Source: an uncultured Clostridium sp. (lineage in GTDB: Bacteria > Bacillota > Clostridia > Clostridiales > Clostridiaceae). From it: a stretch of 42,613 bases of DNA. How positions within the stretch are numbered: the stretch's first letter is position 1; each line of letters opens with the position of its first letter. Shown in pieces: positions 1-8,288 of the stretch. The position numbers and the translations under genes were made by a program. Under the pieces are notes generated by a model that ran no database searches, was not told the origin of the DNA, and saw only the letters and a list, made by a program, of their open reading frames with translations. The stretch is taken from positions 1 to 42,613 of the forward strand of contig UQQU01000024.1 of NCBI GenBank assembly GCA_900543325.1, given 5' to 3'.

Positions 1-26
1 AACGAAATTTACACAATTTCTGTAGG

Positions 27-79
27 GAATATCATTAATTTTCGTCATCACGGCACTTAAGCTTTAACGAACAATTTAG
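27..79 (+). repeat. Dispersed repeat, copy 1 (at the ykvI 3' end)
   Basis: The first 18 bases (27-44) are identical to 14911-14928, and the following 35 bases match 14929-14963 with seven differences. The repeat runs over the stop codon of the ykvI-like gene, which is read from the other strand. The flank upstream of position 27 does not match the second copy, so the hairpin formed there is not preserved here. Either strand could be the meaningful one. Confidence 0.7.
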
Positions 80-1134
80 TTAAGTTCTGATTTGTGTTTG
101 TAGTAGAAATAAATACATTGTGTTATGAATATTAAGCTTAGTAGACCAAAAAGGGGATATAATGTTGAAATTAAATTTGAGAATCCAATTTGAGATATTG
201 GTAAAGCCACTGCTAGAACTATAAAAATTCCCTTTTTAAATTTAATATTAAAACTTTGTTCTAATGTTTTACTAATTGAGTAAACATCTGAAACTTCAGT
301 AGAGAACATTTCAAGCCAAATTATTACTAGTAGTAGGGCTTGTATAACATTACCGAATCTTTGTGCAACTAAAAGCAATGGTATTTCAAGTTCAAATATA
401 TATGGTTGATTAGCCAATAATAATAGGTTAATAGCACCAGATAATAAAGTTAAACCTAAGGCTCCTAATGCAATACCGTAAACCATTGTTTTGGAGCTTT
501 TAGTTTCATTGCTTAATGGAACTAATACACCTGAACAGCAAAGTATGTTATATCCAGCATAAAGTATAGTAGAAATAAAAACACCATCTTTAGGAGGTTC
601 AAAGCTAGATATATATTGCAACGAAATTGAATCTTTACAAAATAAAAAATATAGAACTAGAATAAGAGTAATTGTACATAGTAGGGCAGGAACAATAAAT
701 GAGTTTACTTCAATAAGACCTTCAGTACCTCTTAGTAAAAACACACATGCAATACAAAGCATAATTAATGAACCAATAATTTTGGGGATTCCAAAAAATT
801 GATTAATTAGAGCACCACTTCCTGCAAGAATAATTGATGCACTAGAAATTAAATAAAAGGTTGTTATTACTCCTGTTATTTTACCGAGTAGGTTAGGGCT
901 TATTATTTTTAGAACATCACTATAGGAGTTAAGATTATATTTAATACCTATTTTAGCTATTATTGATCCCATCAATACATAAAATACTCCGCAAAAGAGT
1001 ATTCCCAAAAAGCTAGTCACGCCAAAAGAAGTAAAAAATTGAGTAATTTCTTTACCTGAAGCAAGTCCGGCACCAACAACTGTTCCAATAAACACAGCAG
1101 CAATTTGAAAAACTTTAGTGAAATCTTTCTTCAC
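76..1134 (-). CDS. YkvI-family multispanning membrane protein (putative transporter)
   Basis: The 352-residue protein is almost entirely hydrophobic, with about ten likely membrane segments and only short polar links. The N-terminus carries the pattern GTVVGAGLASGKEITQFF, a glycine-rich unwound first helix typical of the YkvI family, which is distantly related to APC-type transporters. Family members are full-length near 350 residues, so it looks intact. The substrate is unknown. The ATG at 1132-1134 (minus strand) follows a GGGGGGAT-rich ribosome binding site. It diverges from the lipoprotein gene at 1279 across a 144-base AT-rich gap. Its 3' end overlaps a dispersed repeat, so the last few codons may have been set by that repeat. 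Family assignment is fairly sure, function is not. Confidence 0.75.
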   Translation of the reverse strand: MKKDFTKVFQIAAVFIGTVVGAGLASGKEITQFFTSFGVTSFLGILFCGVFYVLMGSIIAKIGIKYNLNSYSDVLKIISPNLLGKITGVITTFYLISSASIILAGSGALINQFFGIPKIIGSLIMLCIACVFLLRGTEGLIEVNSFIVPALLCTITLILVLYFLFCKDSISLQYISSFEPPKDGVFISTILYAGYNILCCSGVLVPLSNETKSSKTMVYGIALGALGLTLLSGAINLLLLANQPYIFELEIPLLLVAQRFGNVIQALLLVIIWLEMFSTEVSDVYSISKTLEQSFNIKFKKGIFIVLAVALPISQIGFSNLISTLYPLFGLLSLIFITQCIYFYYKHKSELN

Positions 1135-1278
1135 GCATATCCCCCCAATATATTTCTAATATCTAATATATAAACGTTACAGTAGAATTATTCTTTTTTT
1201 GTGAATAAGCTATATTTTATTAGGTAAAATAAATTTAAGAGATTATTTAGGTATAATAAAATATGTAAGGAGATTAAT

Positions 1279-2361
1279 ATGGTTAGTGTTAAAAGAGTTT
1301 TAAGTGGTATATTGGTTTTAACAATTAGTATATTAATTGGTTGTAGTAAAGTGAAAGAAGATAATGAAGTAACGCTAGATTTATTTGATGTATTTAGAGG
1401 AAAAGATTTAGCAACAAATTATTTAATAAATATTAGAAATGGTGATATAGAAAAAGCTAATGAGGTATGTGTTAAAGAGTTAGTTGAGAATAATATTAAT
1501 TTGTCTGAAGGCGTTTCTGATATAGCAGGATTTCAATTAGATAAAACTATAGCAAGTAGTGAATTTGCATATTATATTTTTAATGTTATTAGAGATTCTA
1601 ATACAGAACCTAAGAGTGATTTGGAAAGTTACACCATAAAGGTAAATAGAAATGGAGATAATTATAGCGTAAGTGAAATTAAGGCAAAGTCACAAAGAGA
1701 ATTATATATAAAAAATAATTCTTTAAGAATAATTGGGGAAAAAGGTGGAAAAAGTAGTTTAGTAATAAGCTTAAATAATATTCCTAAGGATACGTATTTA
1801 AGAGAGAATAAGATTATGCTATATAAGGAAAAGGTGCCTAACAATAACTTTGGAAAGGTAGTTTTGGGATTTACAGGACAAAAAATAGCTATTTCTACTG
1901 TAGATGACAAGAGTGCATTTATTTGTATTGCTTATATTGATAATACATTAATGCAGAATGGTACTGATGATATATCTAGCAGCACAACTTCACAAGGAAG
2001 CCAAATCAGTGAATTACAAGAGGTTTTAGAAAAACCTATTACAAGTAAGGTTGTACCTGTAGATTTATTAAATAATGTTCAAATAGAGAATTTTATATTT
2101 TCTAAGGAAGATGATAATATAGCTGTTAATTATAAAAATCAAGCAGGTATAGAGAGATTAAATATATATAAAGCAGATGATGGAACTATGATAGATGCTA
2201 AATTAGATGATGTTTTTAATAAGAATATATATAATGTTAAGGCTGGATATTTTGATGAGGATAGATTAATGTTTGATGTTTATAAATCTGATGATACTAC
2301 TGATGATGTTACAGGAAAATATAGTTTTAATATGAAGAGTGAAGAAATGATTAAATTGTAA
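1279..2361 (+). CDS. Putative lipoprotein of unknown function
   Basis: The 360-residue protein begins with a short charged stretch, a hydrophobic segment at about residues 8-20 and a lipobox-like LIGC around residues 19-22, so it should be lipidated on the cysteine and anchored outside the membrane. The mature part starts with a charged region and a helix of the sort seen in proteins with an N-terminal NTF2-like or accumulation domain, then a long beta-rich region. A serine/threonine-rich linker lies near residues 233-243, which suggests two domains. No catalytic motif was recognised. The ATG at 1279 has AAGGAGAT in front. It stands alone, closed by its own hairpin terminator. Related clostridial lipoproteins probably exist, but I cannot name a family. 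Confidence 0.7.
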   Translation: MVSVKRVLSGILVLTISILIGCSKVKEDNEVTLDLFDVFRGKDLATNYLINIRNGDIEKANEVCVKELVENNINLSEGVSDIAGFQLDKTIASSEFAYYIFNVIRDSNTEPKSDLESYTIKVNRNGDNYSVSEIKAKSQRELYIKNNSLRIIGEKGGKSSLVISLNNIPKDTYLRENKIMLYKEKVPNNNFGKVVLGFTGQKIAISTVDDKSAFICIAYIDNTLMQNGTDDISSSTTSQGSQISELQEVLEKPITSKVVPVDLLNNVQIENFIFSKEDDNIAVNYKNQAGIERLNIYKADDGTMIDAKLDDVFNKNIYNVKAGYFDEDRLMFDVYKSDDTTDDVTGKYSFNMKSEEMIKL

Positions 2362-2400
2362 TTAAGTGATAAGTAATTTATAATATAGTAAAAAATAAAA

Positions 2401-2434
2401 GAGGTTAATGTTATTATACATTACCTCTATTTTA
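2401..2434 (+). terminator. Rho-independent terminator after the lipoprotein gene
   Basis: GAGGTTAATGT pairs with ACATTACCTC across a six-base loop and is followed by a T-rich tract (TATTTTAATTTT). A run of A in front means it could also work weakly on the other strand. Confidence 0.8.
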
Positions 2435-2515
2435 ATTTTGTAATTTAATCTTAAAGCAAGTGGAGTATTAATATAATTAGTTATTAAATATGCTGATCAA
2501 TATAAGGAGAAAAAA

Positions 2516-3442
2516 ATGATAAAGGAATGGAATGGAAAAAGGTATCATAGTTTAAATTATTTCCTAAGAAATAAATTTGGGGAAAAGATATATAAAATAT
2601 CATTAGATGGGGGATTTACTTGCCCTAATAGAGATGGAAAAGTTGCAAAGGGTGGATGTACTTTCTGTAGTGCAAGAGGATCAGGAGATTTTGCTGGAAG
2701 TAGAATATTATCTATTACAGAACAGTTTGCAGATAGAAAAGAAATGATGGAAAAGAAGTGGAAGGATGGTAAGTATATTGCTTATTTCCAAGCTTATACT
2801 AACACTTATGCACCAGTTGAAGAGTTAAGAAAAAAATATGAAGAAGCATTAGCTCAAAAGAATGTTATTGCTTTATCTATAGCAACAAGACCCGATTGTC
2901 TAGATGATGATATTTTAGATTATCTTGAAGAGCTAAATAAGAAGACTTATCTTTGGGTTGAATTAGGATTACAAACTATAAATGATAAGACAGCTCGTAA
3001 TTTTAATAGAGGTTATGATTTCGAAACTTTTGATAGTAGTTTGAAGAAATTACAAGAAAGAGGAATAGAAGTTGTTGTACATACTATATTTGGACTTCCT
3101 GGAGAAACTAAAGAAGATATGTTAAAGACTGTAGATTATGTTGCACATTCAGGTGCTCAAGGAGTTAAGTTTCATTTATTGCACCTAATGCAAGGAACTA
3201 AAATGGTAGAGCAATATGAAAGTGGAGAATTACAGCTTTTAAGCAAAGAAGATTATATTGATTTAATATGTAAGGCGATAGCTATGATACCAGAAGAGAT
3301 GGTGGTTCATAGACTGACAGGTGATGCTCCAAGACAAAGTTTAATTGGACCGATGTGGAGTTTGAAAAAGTGGGAAGTATTAAATGACATTGATAAGGCA
3401 CTTGTAGATAATAATATTTGGCAAGGAAAAGATTTTAAATAA
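2516..3442 (+). CDS. Radical SAM protein, TIGR01212 family (YtqA-like)
   Basis: The 308-residue protein has an unusual radical SAM cysteine cluster close to the N-terminus: C-P-N-R-D-G at about residue 36, then GGCTFC around 46-51, giving the widely spaced C-x(n)-C-x2-C pattern of the TIGR01212 group. Later landmarks are SIATRPDCL (about 122-130), ELGLQT, HTIFGLPGETKEDM (about 193-206) and KFHLLH, all family-typical of the Elp3-like half barrel. The length agrees with the family. The target is unknown; an RNA or small-molecule modification is possible. The ATG is preceded by AAGGAG. It is a single-gene unit bounded by terminators on both sides. Confidence 0.85.
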   Translation: MIKEWNGKRYHSLNYFLRNKFGEKIYKISLDGGFTCPNRDGKVAKGGCTFCSARGSGDFAGSRILSITEQFADRKEMMEKKWKDGKYIAYFQAYTNTYAPVEELRKKYEEALAQKNVIALSIATRPDCLDDDILDYLEELNKKTYLWVELGLQTINDKTARNFNRGYDFETFDSSLKKLQERGIEVVVHTIFGLPGETKEDMLKTVDYVAHSGAQGVKFHLLHLMQGTKMVEQYESGELQLLSKEDYIDLICKAIAMIPEEMVVHRLTGDAPRQSLIGPMWSLKKWEVLNDIDKALVDNNIWQGKDFK

Positions 3443-3485
3443 AGAAGGCTTTATTAATTTATATTATGTTAAGGAAAGATGTTGT

Positions 3486-3525
3486 AGCGACTGTGTAAAT
3501 AATTTTTGTAACAGTCGCTTTTTTA
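3486..3525 (+). terminator. Rho-independent terminator after the radical SAM gene
   Basis: GCGACTGT pairs with ACAGTCGC, and TTTTTTATTT follows directly. Confidence 0.85.
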
Positions 3526-3587
3526 TTTATAATAATATTAAGAAAATACTTACTTTCTAATGATGGTAGGTATAAGTTCTACTAATT

Positions 3588-3615
3588 AAAATCAAAGATT
3601 TAAAGTCTTATTTAT
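3588..3615 (+). repeat. Short dispersed repeat around AAATCAAAGATTTAA
   Basis: The 28 bases resemble 30565-30592: the first 15 are identical and the remaining 13 differ at five positions. The core AAATC-aaa-GATTT is a small hairpin. Here it lies in the gap before the ECF sigma gene, and in the other copy it reaches the thiT stop codon. Confidence 0.45.
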
Positions 3616-3644
3616 GGAACAAACAGATTGAACAATAAGTCTAA
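3616..3644 (+). promoter_or_regulatory. Candidate ECF-type promoter in front of the sigma factor gene
   Basis: GGAACA at 3616-3621 and GTCTAA at 3639-3644 are separated by 17 bases. GGAAC as the -35 element and a GTC-type -10 are the usual marks of promoters read by ECF sigma factors, and autoregulation is common in that group. Transcription would start near 3651, just before the ribosome binding site. This is a pattern match only. Confidence 0.45.
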
Positions 3645-3665
3645 TAGGTGAAGGGAGCGAAGAAT

Positions 3666-4211
3666 TTGGAGGCTTCAGTAGAGAATATTAGTAAAGATGA
3701 ATTAATAATGGAAGTAAAAAGGGCAAAGCGTGGAGATAAAGAAGCTTTTTGTAATTTAATTAGATTAAATAAAGTTGCAGTATATAGAGTTGCAAAAGCT
3801 ATATTAAATAAAGAAGAAGATATAGAAGATGCAGTTAGTGAATCTATATTAAAGGCTTATAAAAACATACAAACCTTAAAGGATGAAGCATTTTTCAAAA
3901 CATGGTTAATAAGAATAGTTATAAATGAAAGTAATAATTTATATAAAAAAAGATCTAAGGAAATAGCTGTAGATAAAGATCACTTTAAAAACATAAAGGT
4001 TAATGATAATTATAAAGATTTGTCTTTATATAATGCAATTAATTCTTTAGATGAGGATTTAAGAATTACTACAATATTATTTTATTTTGAGGATATGAAG
4101 TATAAGGATATAGCGAAAATTCTTAACGTTAAGGAAGGAACTATAAAATCAAGATTATCTAGAGCAAAAGAAAAACTATATAATATTTTAAAGGAGGAGC
4201 TTCATGGATAA
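3666..4211 (+). CDS. ECF-type RNA polymerase sigma factor
   Basis: The protein of about 181 residues has a sigma-70 region 2 (residues about 25-85, with EDIEDAVSESILKAYKN and FKTWLIRIVIN as landmarks) and a C-terminal region 4 helix-turn-helix (YKDIAKILNVKEGTIKSRL). Region 3 is absent, as expected for the ECF group. I place the start at the TTG at 3666, seven bases-plus downstream of AAGGGAG at 3651-3656; the in-frame GTG at 3648 has no ribosome binding site. The coding region overlaps the next gene by eight bases, so the two are translationally coupled. With the membrane protein that follows it forms a sigma/anti-sigma pair that would answer an envelope signal. The regulon is unknown. Confidence 0.88.
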   Translation: MEASVENISKDELIMEVKRAKRGDKEAFCNLIRLNKVAVYRVAKAILNKEEDIEDAVSESILKAYKNIQTLKDEAFFKTWLIRIVINESNNLYKKRSKEIAVDKDHFKNIKVNDNYKDLSLYNAINSLDEDLRITTILFYFEDMKYKDIAKILNVKEGTIKSRLSRAKEKLYNILKEELHG

Positions 4212-4938
4212 ATTTGATGAATACTTAAAAAATAAAAGTAAAAGCGAAAATGAAGAATTTGTTTTGCCAAAGTCTTTTGAATGTAAACTTGAAGAAAATC
4301 TAAAAAATTTAGATAAAGAAAATAAAAGCAAAACTAATGTATGGTATATGAATAAGAAACTATGGACTACAGCAGCATGCTTTACATTTGTATTTTTAGC
4401 AGGAGTATCAATAAGATATGGATTCGATTCAAATAAATTAAGTTCTATAGAGAGAAACTTAGAAAATCAAATTACAGAATATAGTAGCGGAGTTCCTGAA
4501 GTTGCTAGTCATAACGAAGCTGAAACTAGAGGGATCATTAATAATAGATCAACAGAAAAGGAAGTAGAAGAATTTAGTTTACAAGACACGTTTGGTGATG
4601 GAGTTATAGATTCTAATAATATTAATAAGATAATAGTTAAAAATATAGTAGAGGATAATACTTATAAATCTATAGATAATAAGAGCGATATAGAAAAGAT
4701 TATTAGTTTTATAAATGATATTCCAAAGGAAGAAATTCAAAATCAAACTTTAGGAGAGTGGGATTTTTTAATACAAACTAATGGAGTGGAAAGTAATCAT
4801 ACTATAATTATTAAAAATAATATTATGAATATAGATAATAAGTACTATAAAATAAATGCTGAAGAGGTTAATAATTTTAAGGTTATGTATAACGATTTAA
4901 ATTATGATGAAAATAAAATACCTTATTGTGATTTTTAA
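4204..4938 (+). CDS. Putative membrane anti-sigma factor
   Basis: The 244-residue protein has a charged N-terminal part of about 50 residues that should lie in the cytoplasm, one membrane segment near residues 55-72 (TTAACFTFVFLAG...), and an exposed C-terminal domain of about 170 residues rich in I, N and D. That layout, the eight-base overlap with the sigma gene and the strong GGAGGAG start site point to an anti-sigma factor that holds the upstream ECF protein at the membrane. No zinc-binding HxxxCxxC motif of classical ZAS-type anti-sigmas is present, so the contact must be of another kind. The role is inferred from position rather than from a recognised domain. Confidence 0.65.
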   Translation: MDKFDEYLKNKSKSENEEFVLPKSFECKLEENLKNLDKENKSKTNVWYMNKKLWTTAACFTFVFLAGVSIRYGFDSNKLSSIERNLENQITEYSSGVPEVASHNEAETRGIINNRSTEKEVEEFSLQDTFGDGVIDSNNINKIIVKNIVEDNTYKSIDNKSDIEKIISFINDIPKEEIQNQTLGEWDFLIQTNGVESNHTIIIKNNIMNIDNKYYKINAEEVNNFKVMYNDLNYDENKIPYCDF

Positions 4939-4963
4939 TTTATAAATGGATTAAGTTTAGGGT

Positions 4964-5392
4964 ATGAATAAAAATTTTAAAGATAATAGTAAAAATATTA
5001 AATTAGGAAAGGTATTAATATCAGCTTTATTAGGACTATCTATTATATTTTTCTTTATAAAGGGGTTTGGAAAAGTAACAGGAAGTATTTGTTTAATAAG
5101 AGGATTAACAGGAATTCCATGTCCATCATGCGGAATGAGTAGGGCCATTATAGCAGTTATTAATGGTGATATTATAAATGCATTTAAATTTCACCCATTA
5201 TTTTGGTTACCTTTTGTAGCATTACTACTTATAATTTTTAAAAGAAGATTTTTTAAGAAGATATTAATATGTTCTATTATTTTAATAATGCTTGTTTATA
5301 TTTTAAGAATGACAATGCTTTTTCCAAATATAGAACCTATGCAATATAATGAGAGGTCAATACTTAATCAGATTATAGAGAATAAAAATTAA
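4964..5392 (+). CDS. DUF2752 membrane protein
   Basis: The 142-residue protein has three or four hydrophobic segments. Between the first and second sits CPSCGMSRA (about residues 48-56), followed by a short stretch ending in KFHPLFWLP; these two motifs define DUF2752, a family of small membrane proteins of unknown role. It starts 25 bases after the anti-sigma gene on the same strand with only a weak ribosome binding site (TAGGGT), and shares the terminator at 5427-5452, so it is probably the third gene of the sigma operon. Whether it is a target or a partner of the sigma system is open. Confidence 0.8.
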   Translation: MNKNFKDNSKNIKLGKVLISALLGLSIIFFFIKGFGKVTGSICLIRGLTGIPCPSCGMSRAIIAVINGDIINAFKFHPLFWLPFVALLLIIFKRRFFKKILICSIILIMLVYILRMTMLFPNIEPMQYNERSILNQIIENKN

Positions 5393-5426
5393 TAATTAAA
5401 GAAAAGTACTTAATTATGTATATATT

Positions 5427-5452
5427 AAAAAGTCGGCATAAGCCGACTTTTT
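5427..5452. terminator. Bidirectional terminator between DUF2752 and rRNA methyltransferase genes
   Basis: AAAAAGTCGGC pairs perfectly with GCCGACTTTTT around a four-base loop. T-runs occur on both strands, and the flanking genes converge on it. Confidence 0.88.
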
Positions 5453-5482
5453 CTATTAATTTTAGTTAGTTATCAAAAGCCT

Positions 5483-6661
5483 TTATACTACTTGGAATAT
5501 AAAGAATTTTAAGTAGTATGATTCATCTGAATTCCAAAGAATTGGATGGTCTGAGCTTTGAGTTCTAACTTCAATTTGTCTTAAAGTTCTTCTAGCATCA
5601 TGAGCAGCTTCAAGAACAGTTTTCTTTAATTGTTCTTCACTCATATAATGAGAGCATGAGCATGTAGCAAAGTAACCACCTGGCTTAACCATTTTTAAAC
5701 CTCTAAGATTAATTTCTTTATAACCTCTAATTGCAGCATTAACAGTGTTTCTAGATTTAGTGAATGCTGGTGGATCTAGAATAACAACATCATATTGTTT
5801 ACCTTCTCTTGACCAATCTCCAAGAACATCAAATGCGTTATGACATTCAAATTTAACAACATCTTGTAAATTATTTAATTCAGCATTTCTTGTAGCACAA
5901 TCTACAGCATGTTGAGATACATCGATTCCAAGAACTGATTTTGCTCCAGCGATTCCGGCATTTAAAGCAAATGAACCAGTATGAGTAAAGCAATCTAAAA
6001 CATCTTTACCTTTACAAATTCTATGCATAGCAGCTCTGTTTTCTTTTTGGTCTAAAAAGAATCCAGTTTTTTGCCCATTTTCTAAATCAACTATGTATTT
6101 AACTCCATTTTCAATAATTTCAATATCAGTATCAAATGGTTCAGTTAAGAAACCTTTAGTTTGTTCTAAACCTTCAATTTCTCTAGTTTTTATGTCACTT
6201 CTTTCATAAACACCTTTAGCGCCGTATTCCTCAACTAGTATTTTTACTATTAAATCTCTATATTTATCCATTCCTAATGTAGATATTTGAATTACATAGT
6301 AATCTTCAAATTTATCAACAGTTAATCCAGGTAAGAAATCGGCTTCTCCAAATATAAATCTGCATGATGATGTATCGATAACAGTTTTTCTATAATCCCA
6401 TGCAGCAGCAAATCTTTTCTTAAAGAATTCTTCATCTATTTCTTCATTAATATCTCTTGTCATTATTCTAATTGTTATCTTACTTCTATCATTAATATAA
6501 CCTTTACCAATGAAATGATTTTTGTGGTTATATACCTCAACTATATCTCCATTTTCATAGTCACCATCATATTCATTTATTTCATCTATGTATATCCAAG
6601 GACGACCTTGCTCAGCTCTTTTGTTTTTTCCTTTATGTAAGAAAAATTTACTACTCATCAT
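5483..6661 (-). CDS. Class I SAM-dependent rRNA methyltransferase, RlmI/YwbD-like
   Basis: The 392-residue protein opens with a PUA-type RNA-binding domain (about residues 5-80, with GRPWIYIDEI and GDIVEVYNHKNHFIGKGYIN), followed by the small EEHEE-like part and a Rossmann methyltransferase domain. Motif I is DCFTHTGSFALNA (about 228-240), and the catalytic loop is VILDPPAFTKS (about 297-307). The late CSCSHYM cysteine is the m5C-type nucleophile region. This arrangement and length match RlmI-type 23S rRNA cytosine-C5 methyltransferases; the exact site in this organism is inferred from the family. Two ATG codons lie in tandem (6661 and 6658) behind AAGGAG, and either could be used. It is a single gene. 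Confidence 0.85.
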   Translation of the reverse strand: MMSSKFFLHKGKNKRAEQGRPWIYIDEINEYDGDYENGDIVEVYNHKNHFIGKGYINDRSKITIRIMTRDINEEIDEEFFKKRFAAAWDYRKTVIDTSSCRFIFGEADFLPGLTVDKFEDYYVIQISTLGMDKYRDLIVKILVEEYGAKGVYERSDIKTREIEGLEQTKGFLTEPFDTDIEIIENGVKYIVDLENGQKTGFFLDQKENRAAMHRICKGKDVLDCFTHTGSFALNAGIAGAKSVLGIDVSQHAVDCATRNAELNNLQDVVKFECHNAFDVLGDWSREGKQYDVVILDPPAFTKSRNTVNAAIRGYKEINLRGLKMVKPGGYFATCSCSHYMSEEQLKKTVLEAAHDARRTLRQIEVRTQSSDHPILWNSDESYYLKFFIFQVV

Positions 6662-6804
6662 TTACATCTCCTTATCTTAAATCTTATACGATTATAACAT
6701 AACTATTAAATAACAGTACAAAATTTAATTTATGAAAAGAGGGAAATTTATTTATGTCAGATATATAATATATATTAAGAAGTTTATAGATAGGTAGATT
6801 GAAT

Positions 6805-7044
6805 ATGAATTATGTATATATATTAAGATGTAATGATGATAGTTTATACACAGGGTGGACAAACAATCTAGAAAAAAGAATAAAAGCACATTCTGAGGGA
6901 AAAGGAGCAAAATATACAAAAGCTAGATTGCCTGTAGAACTAGTTTACTTTGAAGAGTATGAAAATAAAATAGAGGCTATGAGAAGAGAATATGCAATTA
7001 AACAGTTAAAAAGAAGGGAAAAATTAATGCTAATAAAGAAATAA
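6805..7044 (+). CDS. GIY-YIG domain protein, UPF0213/YhbQ-like
   Basis: The protein of about 79 residues is one GIY-YIG nuclease fold: YVYILRC forms the first strand (GIY position), YTGWTNNLEKRIKAH follows with the conserved R, and E in NKIEAMRREYAIK is the metal-binding residue. Free-standing proteins of this size belong to the UPF0213 (YhbQ, YazA) family, whose members are small putative nucleases of poorly defined role. I chose the ATG at 6805; an in-frame TTG at 6799 is possible but would sit too near the weak AGGTAG site. The GNAT gene follows after 31 bases on the same strand. Confidence 0.85.
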   Translation: MNYVYILRCNDDSLYTGWTNNLEKRIKAHSEGKGAKYTKARLPVELVYFEEYENKIEAMRREYAIKQLKRREKLMLIKK

Positions 7045-7075
7045 ATAAGAAATTTAACTTTAAGGGGGCAAAACT

Positions 7076-7579
7076 ATGGATATAAAAATAAGAGCAATAA
7101 GATTAGAGGATGCAGGGGGAATTAATGCATTAAGGGTTATGGATGGAGTAAGGGAAAATATACTAGGAATAACTAGCGAAAGAATATATAGAAGTAAAAG
7201 CTTCATAGAAAGTTTAGGAAATAATGCACATATGTATGTAGCAGAAGAAATAGAAAATGGGGAAAGTAAGATTATTGGAGCTATATCATTACATGTTTCT
7301 GAAAATTCTAGACTTAGACATTCAGGTAGTATAGGAATTAAGGTGCATAAAGAGTATCAAGGAAGAGGGATTGGTAAAAAGCTTATGACTACCATTATTG
7401 ATTTAGAAGATAACTGGCTTATGCTTAAAAGGTTAGAGTTAGGGGTATTTATAGATAACACCAGAGCCTTAAAATTATACAAATCTTTTGGATTTGAAAT
7501 TGAAGGAACTAAAAAATGTGCAGCAATAAGAAATGGTGAATATGTAGATGAATATATAATGGGGAGAATTAGAAATTAA
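7076..7579 (+). CDS. GNAT-family N-acetyltransferase
   Basis: The 167-residue protein shows the GNAT fold: an N-terminal strand (IKIRAIRLEDAGGINAL), the acetyl-CoA pyrophosphate loop EYQGRGIGKKLM (about residues 101-112), and the late IDNTRALKLYKSFGFEIEG pattern (about 127-145) that is common to the RimJ/RimL-like and SpeG-like branches. The substrate cannot be read from the sequence. A strong AAGGGGGC site precedes the ATG. It is probably cotranscribed with the GIY-YIG gene and ends at the hairpin at 7666-7709. Confidence 0.85.
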   Translation: MDIKIRAIRLEDAGGINALRVMDGVRENILGITSERIYRSKSFIESLGNNAHMYVAEEIENGESKIIGAISLHVSENSRLRHSGSIGIKVHKEYQGRGIGKKLMTTIIDLEDNWLMLKRLELGVFIDNTRALKLYKSFGFEIEGTKKCAAIRNGEYVDEYIMGRIRN

Positions 7580-7665
7580 AGTTTTAATAATATAGTATAA
7601 AAAGATATAAACTACACATACTATTAATGCAGTAAAGTGGATGAAGTTTGAAGCTTTTGCTGCTA

Positions 7666-7709
7666 AAGGTGAACTAGTAATTTAAAACTACTAGTTCACC
7701 TTAAATTTT
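7666..7709 (+). terminator. Terminator after the GNAT gene
   Basis: AAGGTGAACTAGTA pairs perfectly (14 bp) with TACTAGTTCACCTT around a nine-base loop. The tail AAATTTTG is weak for a terminator. The 86 bases between the gene and the hairpin show nothing else. Confidence 0.65.
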
Positions 7710-7714
7710 GCAAT

Positions 7715-7742
7715 AAAAAACCACTTACATTGTAAGTGGTTT
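7715..7742 (-). terminator. Terminator after the 2Fe-2S protein gene
   Basis: On the minus strand AAACCACTTACA pairs with TGTAAGTGGTTT, and T residues continue (plus-strand A-run 7715-7720). Confidence 0.8.
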
Positions 7743-7779
7743 AAATCGTTAAACTTATAGGGGAGTTTTGGATTGGGTA

Positions 7780-7992
7780 TTATTTTGAATAATCCTTAAT
7801 TAAATCCTGAATCTTTGATTTACATCTAAATCCATGACAACTGCCAGTACATGCACCGGTTACTTTAGAAACTTCTTCTACGGTATGGGCACCATTTTTA
7901 ATAGCTTCTTTAATTTTTGCCTTAGATATAGACTTGCAGGTACAAACTTTTGTTATTTTATCAAGGATATCAGTATTTAAATTATTTTCCAT
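7780..7992 (-). CDS. Bfd-like (2Fe-2S)-binding protein
   Basis: The 70-residue protein matches the BFD-like 2Fe-2S-binding fold: VCTC near residues 19-22, then ISKAKIKEAIKNGAHTVEEV and TGACTGSCHGFRC (about 48-60), the cysteine loop that supplies the other ligands. The family includes bacterioferritin-associated ferredoxins and C-terminal domains of nitrite reductase and NifU. Alone at this size it may be an electron carrier or an iron-release partner, which is inference. The start is the ATG at 7992, which follows TTGGAGGATCC; a longer frame upstream to 8031 lacks a site. A sigma-A promoter lies about 100 bases upstream. Confidence 0.82.
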   Translation of the reverse strand: MENNLNTDILDKITKVCTCKSISKAKIKEAIKNGAHTVEEVSKVTGACTGSCHGFRCKSKIQDLIKDYSK

Positions 7993-8082
7993 AACGGATC
8001 CTCCAAAATACAAAGATATTAGGAAATACAAAAATTAATTATTAGATAAATCAATTTTTGAGTAATACGTTTCAACACCTAT

Positions 8083-8111
8083 ATTAAATCATAGTATACT
8101 AAAATAGTCAA
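8083..8111 (-). promoter_or_regulatory. Sigma-A-type promoter for the 2Fe-2S protein gene
   Basis: On the minus strand, TTGACT (plus 8106-8111) and TTTAAT (plus 8083-8088) are spaced by 17 bases. Confidence 0.55.
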
Positions 8112-8247
8112 CATTAAATATTAAATAATAATAACTATTATTTAATGGAAATTATTACAGTAATATTATTAGTATTATTGCATAATTAATACCTTAAAAT
8201 ATTAAATTTAGTAATAAAAAAAATTAATTATAAAATTTTGGATGCAA

Positions 8248-8277
8248 TTGACAAATCATAATTAGTTAATATATAAT
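8248..8277 (+). promoter_or_regulatory. Sigma-A-type promoter for ileS
   Basis: TTGACA (8248-8253) and TATAAT (8272-8277) are spaced by 18 bases, with a start expected near 8284, just ahead of the T-box leader. The 130 bases between this and the 2Fe-2S promoter are very AT-rich and show nothing else. Confidence 0.75.
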
Positions 8278-8288
8278 AAATTCATTAA

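Noticed and set aside
3648..3665. GTG at 3648 as the start of the sigma factor
   Set aside because: No ribosome binding site upstream; the AAGGGAG at 3651-3656 fits the TTG at 3666.
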